Below are positions 23,755 to 41,433 of a stretch of DNA of 64,000 nt, piece after piece; the first letter of the stretch is position 1, and every line of letters begins with the position of its first letter. Both the position numbers and the translations under genes were made by a program. The DNA lies in contig CM060193.1 in NCBI GenBank assembly GCA_030549335.1, forward strand, positions 62,483,646-62,547,645, given 5' to 3'. This DNA comes from Pontederia crassipes. Lineage: Eukaryota > Streptophyta > Magnoliopsida > Commelinales > Pontederiaceae. The notes beneath the pieces were generated by a model. It was not told the DNA's origin, did no database searches, and was given only the letters and a program-made list of their open reading frames with translations.

Positions 23755-26563
23755 TGTCACGGACGTGCTCCACAAATATCATTTTAATATAATATTACTT
23801 TTAATTAGTATTTTAAGTAAGTTTATATGCTTATATAGTCATGATCGCGTGTAGCAATTAACTTTTGGATTAAAGCATAATCAAAATTAAATTATCGATA
23901 AGCATTATAAAGAAATTATATAAGATTATTAGGAATTAATTCTAATATTTGTAAGTATTATAATAAATATGTTTAATTATGATTAACTAATGTTAATTAG
24001 AATTTTAACACTAACGTTTAACCAAATAATATGATTGGACCTCCATTTCAACCAATAGGGTTTCAAGCAGCTGAAGCAGGCAGCTCACCAACTGCTTAGA
24101 AAATGATTTTTCCAAACCGTAATATGACGTGTAAAAATTCTGTAAAAATATATAAATCATTTATTCGTATTATCTGCAAACCGAAAAATTTTTAAGATCA
24201 GATCCATTGCTGAACAGCCTGAGGAAATTCGACAAGTTTGCTGGGTTAGGATGAATCTGCGGATCCGAAATCGACCTTCAATTTCATATGATCATATCAT
24301 CGTAAGTAGTTCTTCATAAATTCTGAAAATTTTCATGTTTCATTCTATAGATGTTAGCGTTCCATGACAACAAGAATCATGTAAAAAGGACTTCTTTAGT
24401 GAAAGTTATGAACCGAGAATCGTAGGTCGCTCACTCTGTCCCTAGTCAGAAACAGTCCGCCTTTTAGATTAGAGTAGAATTAGGTTAAATCGAATTAGGA
24501 TTTGAAATTTATACATGTTAAAGTATACTTCACAAGGGTTCGATGAGAAGTGGAATCATCCAATTTGTATGTGTAGAGGCAGAGAAAGAAAATTTTCATT
24601 TCATAGTGAGTCTTCTGTCAAATTCCAGGACATTGATAGATTGCGACCTGAATTAACTATTTTTGGTATAGGGTCATACAAGGAGTTAAATTCTACAATT
24701 TTATGCTTAAACGCTACTGAAGTCTAGATTCTATTAAAATTAGGATCTCGTCAAATGGATAAGTATTGTTAAAGATATAAATTAATCATTCAGTGATATA
24801 CAGTCTGCCAAAGCATAAACTCTAAGTCAGATTGTATTGATTTTTATGACTCGATCACTTCGAATTAGTTAATGATATTTGGGGATTGGAAACCTTAATA
24901 AGTCTAGTTTCTAAATTATCTAGAACCATGTGATTTGCACTTTGGGTTAAGAAGTTATGAATTAGTTATTGACACACACTCAGTCTGGAATCTTGAGACA
25001 GCATCTAGTTAAGTTATGAAAGATTGAGATGTTCCAAGTGTGAAATAGTCTATGAATATAAATATTTGAAATTAGATATTAGTACCATAGGAGATTATAT
25101 GCATTTTAAGGTAAACAAGGGTTCATGAAATGAGCATGCATTGCATATTGTTATTATTAGTAATTGGAAAGTGAAATAGCATCCTTGCTTGTAGGAAACA
25201 AACAAGCTACAAGTGAAAGGAGGAAAATCTAGTAAACCTCTTTGAAAACATAAAGTACAAGGTGAGTGGGTAAATTTACAATATAGCAAAATGTTATATA
25301 TTAGTTCTTTTATTTATGGTATTACCTCAAGCAAAGCTTATTATTGTTATCATTGAAACATATCTTGAGCTATGAAAAATATTATGATATGTTTCAAAGA
25401 TTTCATATGAGATGGAGTAACATCTTATACAAAAATATTTTCAGGGAATAATGCTTGTGAAGTGAAAATAAGTTTTACTTGATAATGATATGAGATTATG
25501 ACATGTGTATTTTGATATTCTTAAACTCCATGTGTTCATTAGCTATGCTGTTTGAAAAAGGTCTTTGGGATCGCATTCGATATACATGAAGCCTTTGGGG
25601 CGTATATCGGGTGTCTTTGCCCTTTGGGGGCTGTTCTGAGTGCACGTATTGACTCATTATCGCTCTGCGTATTTGAGAATACGTATTGACCCATGATTTG
25701 CTCTGAGTATCTGAGACTCTTGATTGTGAAGCTCTGCTTAACTGTATGACACACAATCATAGAGGAATACGTATTGACCCATGATTTGCTCTGCGTATCT
25801 GATACTCTTGATTATGAATCTCTACTTAATTGTATGACACATGATCATAAAGGGATACGTATTGACCCATGAAGAGTATGTGCAATGACACATGTGTGGA
25901 GTTTAATTGTGAATATGATGATATCTTGAATATTTTGTATTTATGTAAAAGTTCATATGATTCAGAAAGTTATGTGATAGTAGTTATGCTTTAAATGTTT
26001 TCTCATATGAAAGAAATGTGATTATTTAAATGTTATATGCACTCGTATTATTCCCTTATATTTTTATTCAACTCATTGAGCAAATGATTGTTGCTCGCAG
26101 TACTCATTTTAAAATTTTCAAATACTCGTAAGTTCTCGAGTTGAGTTGACTCGAAGCTTGGTTTGAGACATATAGAAGAGGTCGAACCGTTGAAGCATTG
26201 CTATTTTTCTTTCACTTTTATTTTCCCCTTGACATTTGTTTTTGAAAGCATGCATGTAATAGATAAACTCGAGAGTTGTACTAGAGTTTATTAGAATCAT
26301 TTTGTAAGGTTGTATAAAATTTGATCTTGTGGGGTGTTATGTGGAATGGTTTGTGAAACAATAATGATAATGTGCGAATGTGATCTCTTATAACTTTTAT
26401 TTAAACTTTGATGAATATATAAATGCATCTATTGTATGTATTAACAAATGAAATAAGATAATTAAGGGAGGAGGTTTTGTCAATTTTATTTTTAGAATTG
26501 TTAAATATGATTAAAAATAATAATAATTATGATTAGAACTTAGTCACGGAGTTGAATGTGACA
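23755..26563 (+). repeat. Full-length 3' LTR (about 2.8 kb)
   Basis: It begins TGTCACGG and ends TGTGACA, an inverted terminal pair. It contains a tandem array at 25676-25870. It holds no gene. Confidence 0.75.
25676..25870. repeat. Tandem repeat in the 3' LTR, unit about 90 bp
   Basis: The unit contains TACGTATTGACCCATGATTT, GCTCTG.GTATCTGA and CTTAA.TGTATGACACA.. It occurs twice in full, with partial copies on either side (for example 25625 and 25856). Confidence 0.8.
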
Positions 26564-28599
26564 GCGCTACGATGGATCCATTTTACCAAAAACAAATCCA
26601 TCGTCGACCCATTTCTACCAAAAAAAACTGGCCGGTTTTTCCCCTTGTTTTCTTTTTTTCTCCAGATCCTTGCCCTAGCGCGATGCCTCCATTGTTCGTC
26701 TCGACTTGCTGCCATCATCCCGCGCGACGGCGGCCCTATCCCGATCAACAACGACGATCGACGATGCTCCCGCTCGATGAGGCCGCTAGACGTCGTCCCA
26801 ACGCCGCTGGAGAAGTCCTCGTCAGCCCCGACGTTCTCCCCTCTTGTCTACCCTCCGATGCCTGATTGCTGCCCACTCACCCTCCACCAATGCTCGCCTG
26901 ACTGTCGATGCCTGCTCACCCTGCCGCTGCTCGCCTGACTGCCGCCCTCTGCCTCTGTTCACCTGATCGAGCCCCGATCCTGCTCATGCAAGACTCGACG
27001 ATGCCTATTGCCGCCCTCTCGCCTGACCATCGATGCTTGATTGTCCTGCCGCTACTCGTCAGACCGCATCCCTCTGCCTCTATTCGCCTGACCGAGCCCC
27101 GATCCTGCTCGTCGAGGCCCGATGACACCTAACTGCTGCCCTCTCGCCCTCCACCTCGCCTGACATTGTTAATTAATTGTAATCATTGAAACATTTTTTG
27201 TCATCCCAAATGTCGGTGGAATGAATATCGCAGAAACATCACTGACCATGAAAACAATCAAAGGTGTTAAATTCCAGCAGCATTTTTTGTATCAAGCTGA
27301 ATACATAATTTAGACAACTCAACATATCGAAAATTTTCTTAAAGCTTATAAAAATATTTCAATTGCCTATGACTTAATCAACAACTTAATCAATTATCCA
27401 TATTTACAACTCTATATGAACACTTGCAAACTTAATCAAGTGTTCCTAATTAAGACAACTCTTGTCAGTGGTCAGGCGAGCACCAACGGAGGGCGGGCAA
27501 GCGGGATCGGGTCTTGCGCGACGTCTCCAGCGGCCTCTCGAGTGGGAGCGTCGGGTCGCCGAACGTCGACGAGTTAGGCATCGAAGGGGCGAGTGTCGGG
27601 GCAGACGGCGACGTCTCCGGCGGCGTTGGGGCGAGTGAGATCGGGTCTCGCGCGACGTCTCGGCCGTTGAGCGGGATCAGGGCGGGTCGCCAAGCGTCGT
27701 TGGGCATCGCCGATCGTCATCGTTACGTAGGATGGCTGCAGCAGGTTGGGAAGAATAAAGGAGACATCGAGCGGCTAGGGCAGGGATACGGATGAAAAAG
27801 GAGAAAAAAAGAGAAAAACCGACCGGTTTTTTTTAGAAAGGGATCAGCGGTGGGTTTTTTTGGTACAGATGGATCCGCCGTCGCGCACTCATCCGACGGA
27901 TGACGATAGAGGCAGGACGGTCGGGACTAATGGCATAGTCCCGACCTCCATTTTGTCCAGTATAGTATTAATGGCAGAAGAATAGGAGGAGGAGAAAAAT
28001 AAGGGATTAGATTTTATAAAATGAATATAAAAAAGATATTACTAATAAGGAAATTAAATTTAAATTTGCAAATAAAAAGGTAAGAAGGTAATAATAAAGT
28101 CAAATTTAAATAAAAAAATTATCATGAACTTAAATAAGATTATAAATTTTAAATAATTTGTATTAAAAATTTAAACATAAGTACTATAATAAATTTTATA
28201 AGATGAACATGAAAAAGAAAATAGATAATATGAAGAAAACTTTTAAATTATATAATAAAACGTGGGAAGATAGTAACAAGGAAATTTAAATAAAAAATAA
28301 AGTTATTCATGAAACTATTAAATAATAAAATCAAATTATAAATAATACATATTTTAAAAATATAAAAATAATTTATTACTATTTGATTAATTTAAATGAT
28401 GACTAATATGATTTTTGTTTTATTATTTACCACATTTTATAATTAAATTTATAATATTTTTTTGGCGTAATATAAATAATATTATTTTAATAAAAATTTG
28501 GTTCAATCCGATCGAACTCGAACCATGACCTAGCTGGCCGACCGATTCGATCATCGGCCCGGTTTTAAAAATATTAATTATTTTAGATCGGACTGATCA

Positions 28600-29195
28600 G
28601 ATTTTTAAAATATTGGCGAGACTCAAACAAATGATAAATGTGCTTGTGGAAGAGAAAATTAACATTTCACGTATTATTTAATTTAATGTCAAAACTTTGG
28701 AAATTCGCTTGCATCATGTTTTTTATGACAATTTAAATTATCTCCAAAGTGATAATTTACAAATTACAAGGCAATGCTTCTTGATTACCACTCCATTCAA
28801 TATGTATAACACATCGAGTCAATTACTTATAAACACTATTTTCCATTAATTGTGAACTCTATTTTCCTCTAAAGATAATTTTTTCTTTTATTTTTGTTCA
28901 TCTCGAATTAGTTTAAATGGGAGTATAAAACAATGTCCTTTCTTGGTGCTCAGGATCGTTATATATATATAAGAGAATTATATTAAATTAGACAACGGAG
29001 AAAAGATGGATAAATGCACCCCCATGCTTGGCAGGGCTACAATAATACATGGGATAAGGATAAAGTAAAACCACTGCAACATTTATAGACGGCCAGCCCT
29101 AAAGAAGCATGTTTCTCAATGTTAGGAGGGTTATTGAAGGTTGGTAAATAATTCAACTGATGATAGGAAAGTTATGTGAGTCTCCACTTTGCATC
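28600..29195. other. Spacer and 3' region of the xylulose kinase gene
   Basis: AT-rich sequence without recognised coding content. The last 100-200 bases are probably the 3' untranslated region of the minus-strand gene that stops at 29196. Confidence 0.5.
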
Positions 29196-34075
<4,880 letters not shown>

Positions 34076-34426
34076 AGCGAACACTTCCTAAATTACCTGT
34101 AAAAATACCAAATTGGATCAATGTCCATTGACTTCGAAGATGGATCTAATTTAGCATTGATTGAATATAACACGAAATTTGAATTTGATCTACCTGACGA
34201 TTAAATATACCAAAAATGCAAGCGAAAAAAAACATGAAAAAGAAACTATGTTTTCGCCCAGGTGTGAGGCGCTGCTTCGCCGTGCCGAACAGGGACAGAG
34301 AAAAGGAGAACAGGAGGGGAGGATATACCAAGTTCCGAGGGAGATGATTCCGTCGGCGATGACCGGAGCTGCGGATTGCCGGAGGTTGCCGAAGCTTTTT
34401 GCTACGGAACGGGAGATGTTTCGCCA

Positions 34427-34433
34427 ATTTATA
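34427..34433 (-). promoter_or_regulatory. TATA box of the xylulose kinase gene
   Basis: The minus strand reads TATAAAT within CCCTATAAATTGGCG, upstream of a GC-rich leader (about 34330-34400). Transcription would start near 34400. The leader then splices from a donor at 34329 (CTTG/GTATAT) to an acceptor next to 34096 (TTTTTACAG). Confidence 0.6.
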
Positions 34434-34459
34434 GGGCTTTGGGTCGAGGGACATGGCCG

Positions 34460-37124
34460 TTGTTGATATGCTGTTTTTTTTTATCTTTTAGTATAGAGCC
34501 GATCGGTCTAAAAATTGGACCGGATTTGGCCGGTCCAAAACAGTCGTGAGAACTGACCAAAACGATCTTTTTATTGCCAGATCGTGGTCCGACCGACACG
34601 ATCGGTTCATTGGTCCGGTCGAAACAACTTTTCCTACAATTTCTTTGAAATGAATGGATAAAACTTTGTGCACGCAAATATTTTAACTTTTTTATTCGAA
34701 TCCAAAAGAGATTTTGATAAGAATTAGGGAAAATCTGTTTTTTTGGGTAATTTTGGGCGATCCACAACTGGCACAACATCTCTATTTTCGCTGTCAGTTA
34801 GAAGTTCTTTTTTTATCAAAATATTTTTTATACAGATCCGAAGATACAAAAGATATCCGATACCAATTTAAAGCCGGAATGGATGAATTTCGAGGCTATG
34901 GCTAACTAGCGCCAATAAAAAAATTCAATCAATTCGAAAAATTCATCCAACTCAAAACAATCGAATCGAAAAAATGAAAATTAAAAATCCGAATATAATT
35001 TAGGATAGTTTTTTTAATAAATTAAAATTCACTCGTTAAAATTAAGGCTCCACCAAAAAAATCGTAAGACTCGTGGAGCTCATTTTTTATTTATATAATT
35101 AATACATGTTATTAATTCTTTTATTATAGATATAATATTTTTTATATAAAATTTCATACTTTTTTATCACATTATCAAACTCTGATTTAATAACTTTAAA
35201 ATTTTAGTAGTTTATTTTATATTTAATACAAAATTAAAATTTTTATATTAATTTTAAGTTATTAAATAACTTTTTAAAATATAATTAAAAATTGATCCGC
35301 TAGAGAGTAATTTTTATTTCTTTCAAAATGATTTAAGATGATTTTTTTAATTTTAAAAATCAATTCCAAAAATAACAATTAATTTTTTTTAGATTAAAAA
35401 TCCGCCCCGACCTGATCTATTTTCACCCCTACAACAAACTTGGGCTAAAAAATTTTTTAAACATAAAAAAATGTAAAAATTAATTCATATAATTATAAAC
35501 TTATGATTTATGAGAACTATCAAACATATACGATATTAATGTATGTATAAGTGTATAACTGAAAACTAAATGTAATTAAATACGTAAAATATAAGATACT
35601 TTTGTAGATGAGAATCTTATTATAAACAACGTTCCTACTCTAACTTAAATTATAGATAAATTAGAAATGAATAAAATATAATCCAAAAAATCAGCATAAT
35701 ATGTTCTTTTTTTTAGCATGACAATGACATAATACCATGATAAATATGCTAAGAAGCATAATCAAAATCAAAATTAAATAAGAGAAAGTTTAAAACTTTC
35801 TTAAATAAATTAATACAATTGAGAATCTAAGTAACAGATATACAAAATAAAAAAGTTAAAAAAAATCCATTAAGTAAATTAATAAAATTAGGAATCCTAA
35901 ACAAACAATATTAGTTAGATCAATAATCCTGACCATTTCAAATCTTATCCTAATCCTAGTTTACTTATCTATTTCATATCTATTTACATATCCAAATTTA
36001 TGTCAAACTGAATATTAGGATAAATATCTCATCTAATCTAAATTATGATATAGACTATAATTATATATAAATCATGAATAAGATTATTATTAATTTAACT
36101 ATTAAATTTTATAGATGACACGTGCATGGACTTTACAAAACGTTAATTATCATGCTATTATGATATTTAATTATTAAAAATAATTGATTATCAATAAATT
36201 GTTATAAATGGATTAGTCTACTTTGAGAAAAAATAATTGAGTGTATATAAAGAAATAAATTAACTATTAAACCAAATTGAAAAAAAATGAAACATAACCG
36301 TGTAAATTATATTAAATTACCTAGCTACTAATTTCTAATCAAGTATATACAGAGCCTAGGTTTAGATAGTTTTTTAGTTCAATAAAAAATTAGAATTACC
36401 TAATCAACTTAGTTTACACGTCTTCAAATTTGTATTAATAAATATAATTTATATTATCTTTTGTATTTCGTAATTGAATTTTAAAAAAGATAAATCAACA
36501 TGTAACATATTTACTTTTTAATCAAATTAAATGTGTACTAGTTTTAGTGTTCATTTGTTTTAGGTAAATAAATGTTATTACCTAATAATAGTGCTGAGAC
36601 CGTCATATCCACAGACAACATAATACTTATTTATCATATAATAATGATAAATCCTTATTAATTTAATAATGACAAAAAAATACTCTTTCTTTCGTATTTA
36701 TATCATAATTAAATATGTGATTTTGGAATTTAAATTTGAAGTAGTTTTACAATATATTTGTGAATTAATTATGTCTAACGCACTATGAAAATACCATAGC
36801 ATTTATACAACTTCACAATTTTGAGGTGTTACCCTAGGATATCATGAATTAAATCTTGCATTGGATTCGCTCGACTTGATAGGAAAATTATATGAAAAAT
36901 GCTTGAACCTATGCTTCTACATTCAATCTTTTTTTTTTTTCATTTATAGTAGTGGCTTATGTTACCTCAATATTTCTTACACATTTCATTTTATAGCATG
37001 CTGCATTGCTAGATCTTGAGGACAACACATCATTTTTTTATGTTTACAATGGTCTTGATGGTAAGTCTAATGCTTCATCCCTCTAAAAAATAAGTATAAT
37101 CCTTAACTATACGTGATTTAAATT
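34460..37124. other. AT-rich intergenic with repeat debris
   Basis: At 34495-34640 there are GATCGGTC/GACCGGTC-type blocks, similar in style to those at 20250-20400 and 28500-28600. They suggest a decayed inverted-repeat element. The rest to 37124 is AT-rich without ORFs or clear termini. Confidence 0.45.
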
Positions 37125-37645
37125 TCTTTATTTTACTTTGTCATTTTGAAATTATCACGATTTTCCACATCTAATTCCAAACTACGAACTTATTTTTTTT
37201 GGATCCCTAAAGTATCCCGACTTTTCCACTTTAGCCCTCCATTCCACTTCTGTTACGTTTTCCTTTATTTTTTTCATTTATGAAAAGAGTAAATTACCCC
37301 TTCTTTCATAACACATTAAATAATAAATATAAAAAGAAAAAATCGGAGGGAGGGTAATTTAATCTTTTTCATAAATGACAAATTTTTTGTTTACCACTTT
37401 AATCCTTTCAATGATTTTTTTTATTTTTTTATTTATTATTTCATATTTTTCTGGAAGGAGGGGTAATTTAATCTTTTCATATATGAAAAAAGTAAAATTA
37501 ACGAAAAATATAACAGAAGTGGACGGGAGGACCAAAGTGGAAATGTCACGATAGTTTAGGGATTCAAAAAAATAAATTCATAATTTGAGATTAGATGTGA
37601 AAAATCATATTAATTTAGGGAAGATTTATTAAAATAACCATTTTT
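37125..37645. mobile_element. Foldback-type element with about 170 bp inverted arms
   Basis: The left arm (about 37130-37290) and right arm (about 37480-37640) are inverted copies. They share TTTCCACATCTAAT / TTTTCACATCTAAT, TTATTTTTTTGGATCCCTAAA and CACTTCTGTTA. The centre has two copies of GGGTAATTTAATCTTTT. It has no coding capacity. Related single arms occur at 56.7 and 57.6-57.75 kb. The exact ends and target duplication are not resolved. Confidence 0.65.
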
Positions 37646-38922
37646 TAAAACCAAAGCTCATGCTGCTTCGTAATGTTGTTCAAGTTGAATAATTTCTTAC
37701 ATGCATATAAAAATCATGACGACTTAGCCTTTTTTGAGGTAATCAGCCTCGGTTCTCGGAAGTGGCACCGACTATCTAACCTGCACCACGTTACTAAGTA
37801 CATTGACCACAGATTTGGAAGGCTGGCCCACTATAATCTCATATAGGTCATCTCATATCGTCTAGCAAGAATTTTTTGTATTCATAAGGACTCAAACTAG
37901 GAGTCGTTTATCACTCCACTCTCAACCACCTATTGGTGATTAGTTTTAGCCTTTTGTTGATGGGTTTATCTGCTACTTTTTTAATGGTATTGTCAATAAA
38001 ATAAATCTTTGTGCAAGACCTCACAGGTTGTAAATTTTCTAAGTGTTGTATATTTGCAATTCGCAAGGTATTGTATATTTGTTGTACACAAATGGTTGCC
38101 CCTGAAAGTGAAAAGCATGACATATTAATAATTTCCTTATTGATGTCAATGTTGCAATGATGGATGTGAAATTGCATTTGCTGTAGCATTCTGGTATGAT
38201 CTTCACAAGGATGGAATGGTTGTCTGAACTAGTTTTTTTTTTCTTATTTTTGCTTCAAGACAAGTAGTTTTCTAAGTTCTGTGCACATAGGCACCTTCAT
38301 ATATATATATATATATATATGAATGAAGAGAGAGAGGTTAGGTAGCATGTAATCAAAAGTTGTACAACCAATATACAACAAACAAATCAAGACCGTTAGA
38401 TTATAATTAGATGATTGAGATTTAACATCTATCGAATCTAATATTAAATTATTAAATTTAATCACAACCATCTAATCATCATCCAATGATCCAATGATTC
38501 AGATGATGCATATTAATCGTACAACTTTTGGTTGTATATTATTTAAACACATAAATAAGTTAGGTAGCATGCAAACCAAAAGCTGTAGATTTATATTTAA
38601 TTACATTTTATTACATGTTTATTTTCTTTACATTTAATCTATAAAGATCTAGGATAATGTTGTGCACTTAAAGAACACTCTCGCTACTAGTTATCAACTT
38701 TGTCAGACGTAAAGAACACAAATCATTGCCTGCCAGGAGCTGCTACAAAGAAACGTAGCGTAAATGGGACACACTGAAAAAGAAGACTGATTTTTCTGAA
38801 ATATGTTTTCAGCGGAGCTGATCAGTTGATCAGCCATTATAAGATTCAAAATAGCCAGCCATTACTTTCATATTTTGCTGTTACATGTTACATGAACATA
38901 AGAATTAGGCAGCAGTGGCTCC
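37646..38922. other. Intergenic with (AT)11 microsatellite at 38299-38320
   Basis: No gene is recognised. The last 100-200 bases probably hold the 3' untranslated region of the gene stopping at 38923. CTTTTGGTTGTA-like lines recur near 38355, 38525 and 38575, some inverted, hinting at a small decayed repeat. Confidence 0.4.
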
Positions 38923-41433
38923 TCATGAAGCAACTTGGTGGTTCTTGATCCTACTGGAGCGCCTCACTGGAGTCATAGCCTCGTTATATTTAGCTTTAGC
39001 TCCCTGCAATGACATAACACAATCAAGCTGATTATTCATTCCATGTTCCAGTATATCAATTTTGGTAGGAATCTTCTTAAAACATGCAAGAGATGGATAG
39101 CAGAACTGACATAGTATGTATAAGAAACAGAATCTCAATTGTAATGTTCATCACCTTCTTTGCAGAAACCTTCTCGTAAGTAGTAAAGCTTCCATAAGAG
39201 GTAGAAGATGACAACCCAGTTGAGTCCCTCCTGGTCCTTCTTCTTCTCTCAAGGCTCAAACTGACATCCTGCTCCTCTTGGTCTCCGTGGCCTCCTTTTG
39301 TTGTCCTTCTCGGGCCAATGGATGAGCTTTCCATCAGATTAGTGCTGGACTCGTAAGGATCCATGGGTATATGATAAGCAGAATCACTGGAATCAACTTC
39401 ATAGTTTTTGCTGCGCTGAGCTGTATATTCTGGGTCCAAGTTAGCTGAGGATGGCACCTCACCTACTGCCTGTGATTGCTGCTTTTGCTTCCTGGGGAGA
39501 AAGACCGAAGCAGCAGCACCAGCAGCAATCAGAATGAATGTTGACGACACACCCAGTGCCAATTTCGACCAAGAAGCAGCATCCGATGCATGAGTTGACA
39601 ATTCTTGTAAATCGAAAGGCTTTGAGATGGGTTCTGGGTAAAAATCACCAGAATCAGAAAGCTGGATTTGAGGAGGAAGTGTTGCTTCATTTTTTGTGCT
39701 AACATCAGGAAGAAGATCCTGCTCTCCAAACTCGACAATTTCATTTTCAAATGTTTTGTCCTTCGATTCTGCGCTACCACCATCCTCCTCTTGAAGCATC
39801 TGCTCACTGCCATGCTCCAGAAGGCTTCCTTCTGTGTGGAAACTCTCAGCCTCTGGTGACGGTGATCCGGGTGATGAATCATTCCGATTTGCTTCCCCAC
39901 CCAAATCTTGGATCTTTTCTACCTTTAACGTATCATTCTCCACTTCAATTTGTTCTTCGGGTCCTTTCGTCGCCTCCGCTTTTTTCATGTTGCCTACAAC
40001 TTCAAATGCAACTCCTGAAACCTCTGCTTCGTTCACTGCCTTCATTTCATCTTCTCCACTCCTATCTTCTTGCAGACAAATATGAGATATGTCCACGCCC
40101 GGCCTTTTCTGATCACTGCTCTCCGTTGCCGCGACTGTGAAGTTATCCATGTAAAACGCCCCAATTTCCGGAAGAGTGGCCGCAGTAGAATGTCGACCGA
40201 AAGTGTTGGATGAAAACTGCTTCATCTTGTAGATCAACTCTTTCAGGTTAGAAGCAGAAACACCTAAATAGTCTCTAATTCTCAGGTCATCAATAACTTG
40301 CAAGACTGGGGCTTTCGTCAGAGAAGAAGAAGCAGAGGATATCGCAGGAGCATTCCAGAAGAAGAAGGGCATAAGACAAACAAGGATCAAAACCAGGAGG
40401 AAAGGTGCAAACTTCAACCCCGTAGAAGCTTGGACATTGCCGCCGGCTTCCGCTGCTGGTCTGCAAACGAGGCCTTCGCCGGTGTCTCCCAAAGATGGCG
40501 CCACGGAGGAAGGAGAGCGGCTGAAAAAGCCCATAGATGATTCTTCTTCTTCACACTCTTCTCCCAGACCAGAAGACTCCACTTCCCCAGCGCAAGCCGA
40601 TGAGTCCTCGCAGCTTACGTCGGAGAAGGAATCATCGAGGCGTCTCCCGTCTTCCATCACAAGAAACTCGCTCTCCCCATGAAGATACTGTTCGATTCGA
40701 GGATTTGGCCTGTAGTGAAGGAAACGAGGCCTTGGAGAAAGGTAGTTTGTATCAGGATCGTACGGAGGAAGATGACGGTCTGCGCCAAACGGCACGTTGG
40801 CCGCCGGAGATATCCGAAATGTCCGAAGGGCACCGTATTGGTGATTCTTGATCTCGGCGTCCTCTTCCTCCATGTGTTCACCACACTCACCGCAGCCGCA
40901 GCAGCAGCAGCATGGCCCGTCCTCAAACCCGAAGCCCAGTTCAGGTCCTTGCCTGAGCTCTCGGCCGGACGATTCTTTGGACGCCGGGGCATCGGGCTTC
41001 TTGAGAACCACCGCGTCCATCGCCGGGGAGTGAAGCGACGGCAACAGTTCGGCGTCCTCGTTCCTCTCCCCAAGAATCTTCCTCCTTGGAGACGGCGCCG
41101 CCGCTACCGCGACGGCCTTGGACGCGGCGGATATCGTCGGAGACATGAAACGCTTCGCACCCTTGGACGAAGAGGAAGAAAGCTTCCTCAGGGTCGAGCA
41201 TACGGCGTCGCGGCCACGCCGGTGCCTGAAATCCTCCGACGACCCTTTGGGAGGTCCAAGAAGGAAACGAATGGATCAAAAGATGCCAAGAATTCAAGCG
41301 ACCAGAAACAAGAATCGTTCTTGGTACCTGAGAGATTGGGGTCGGAGCTGCTGTGCCTCCCGGTAGCCTCCGTCGTTCTGGTGCTGTGGATTGACGGCCT
41401 GGAAGGATTGGGAGAAGCGGATCTAGACGCCAT
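38923..41433 (-). CDS. Plant two-pass membrane protein of unknown function, At1g16630-like (3 exons, 758 aa)
   Basis: The function is not known. Exons are 41328-41433, 39155-41244 and 38923-39003 (total 2277 nt). The first intron is only 83 bases (CAG/GTACC to CAAAG/GG) and keeps the frame through GSSEDFRHRRGRDAVC. The last joins VSAKK to GAKAKYNEAMTPVRRSSRIK. The start MASRSASPNPSRPS and the motif YLSPRPRFLHYRPNPRIEQ (about 202-219) resemble a plant family that includes At1g16630, recalled from memory. A run of eight Cys in ten residues lies at about 146-155. Predicted membrane segments are about 311-333 (FLLVLILVCLMPFFFW) and 594-616 (FILIAAGAAASVFL), with an acidic, low-complexity stretch between. 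The tail is basic and Ser/Arg-rich. Confidence 0.85.

Larger units (their letters stand above)
20636..26563 (+). mobile_element. Degenerate Ty3/gypsy LTR retrotransposon, mostly deleted interior
   Basis: Direct repeats begin TGT(T/C)ACGGACGTGCTCC at 20636 and 23755. The 3' LTR starts right after the polypurine tract AAGGAGGGGAGAAT (23741-23754) and ends TGTGACA at 26563, making it about 2.8 kb. Upstream of the tract, AATTTCGAGAACGAAATTTTTTTT is the usual end of a Tekay/Del-type pol reading frame, here degraded. The 5' LTR survives only to about 21811. Less than 2 kb of internal sequence remains, with no recognisable gag, reverse transcriptase or integrase. No clear 5 bp target duplication is present (ACGCG before, GCGCT after). 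Confidence 0.8.
20559..27958. mobile_element. Mutator-like element with long inverted arms, split by an LTR retrotransposon
   Basis: The left terminus GGACAAAATGGAGGTC matches the inverted right terminus. The match continues through about 75 bases to 20635, jumps over the LTR element, and resumes at 26564. From there GATGGATCC, the poly-A/CCGGT tract and GC-rich blocks mirror 27480-27890. The flanks ATTATAGTA (20550-20558) and AGTATAGTA (27959-27967) match at 8 of 9 bases, a Mutator-type 9 bp duplication. Without the LTR insertion the element is about 1.5 kb. The arms of roughly 450 bases contain a GC-rich Pro/Ser/Arg-coding-like sequence with a roughly 115-base tandem repeat near 26904-27145. 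No transposase is seen. Confidence 0.75.
20236..28595. mobile_element. Outer AT-rich inverted-repeat element holding the nested insertions (tentative)
   Basis: The left part reads TTAATATTTTTAAAACCGG, then ACCGAACCAGTCGGTCC-like blocks. The right part, read in reverse from about 28595, has AATTAATATTTTTAAAACCGGG, then GGTCGG blocks. Between them, apart from the nested element at 20559-27958, lies AT-rich sequence with a local tandem repeat of about 57 bp (TATTAATGG..GAAGAATA), seen twice left and once right of the insertion. The family is not identified. The outer ends and target duplication are not resolved. Confidence 0.4.

Noticed and set aside
25496-25760. Minus-strand ORFs of 73-86 codons
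   Set aside because: They fall within the tandem array of the LTR and are repeat artefacts.
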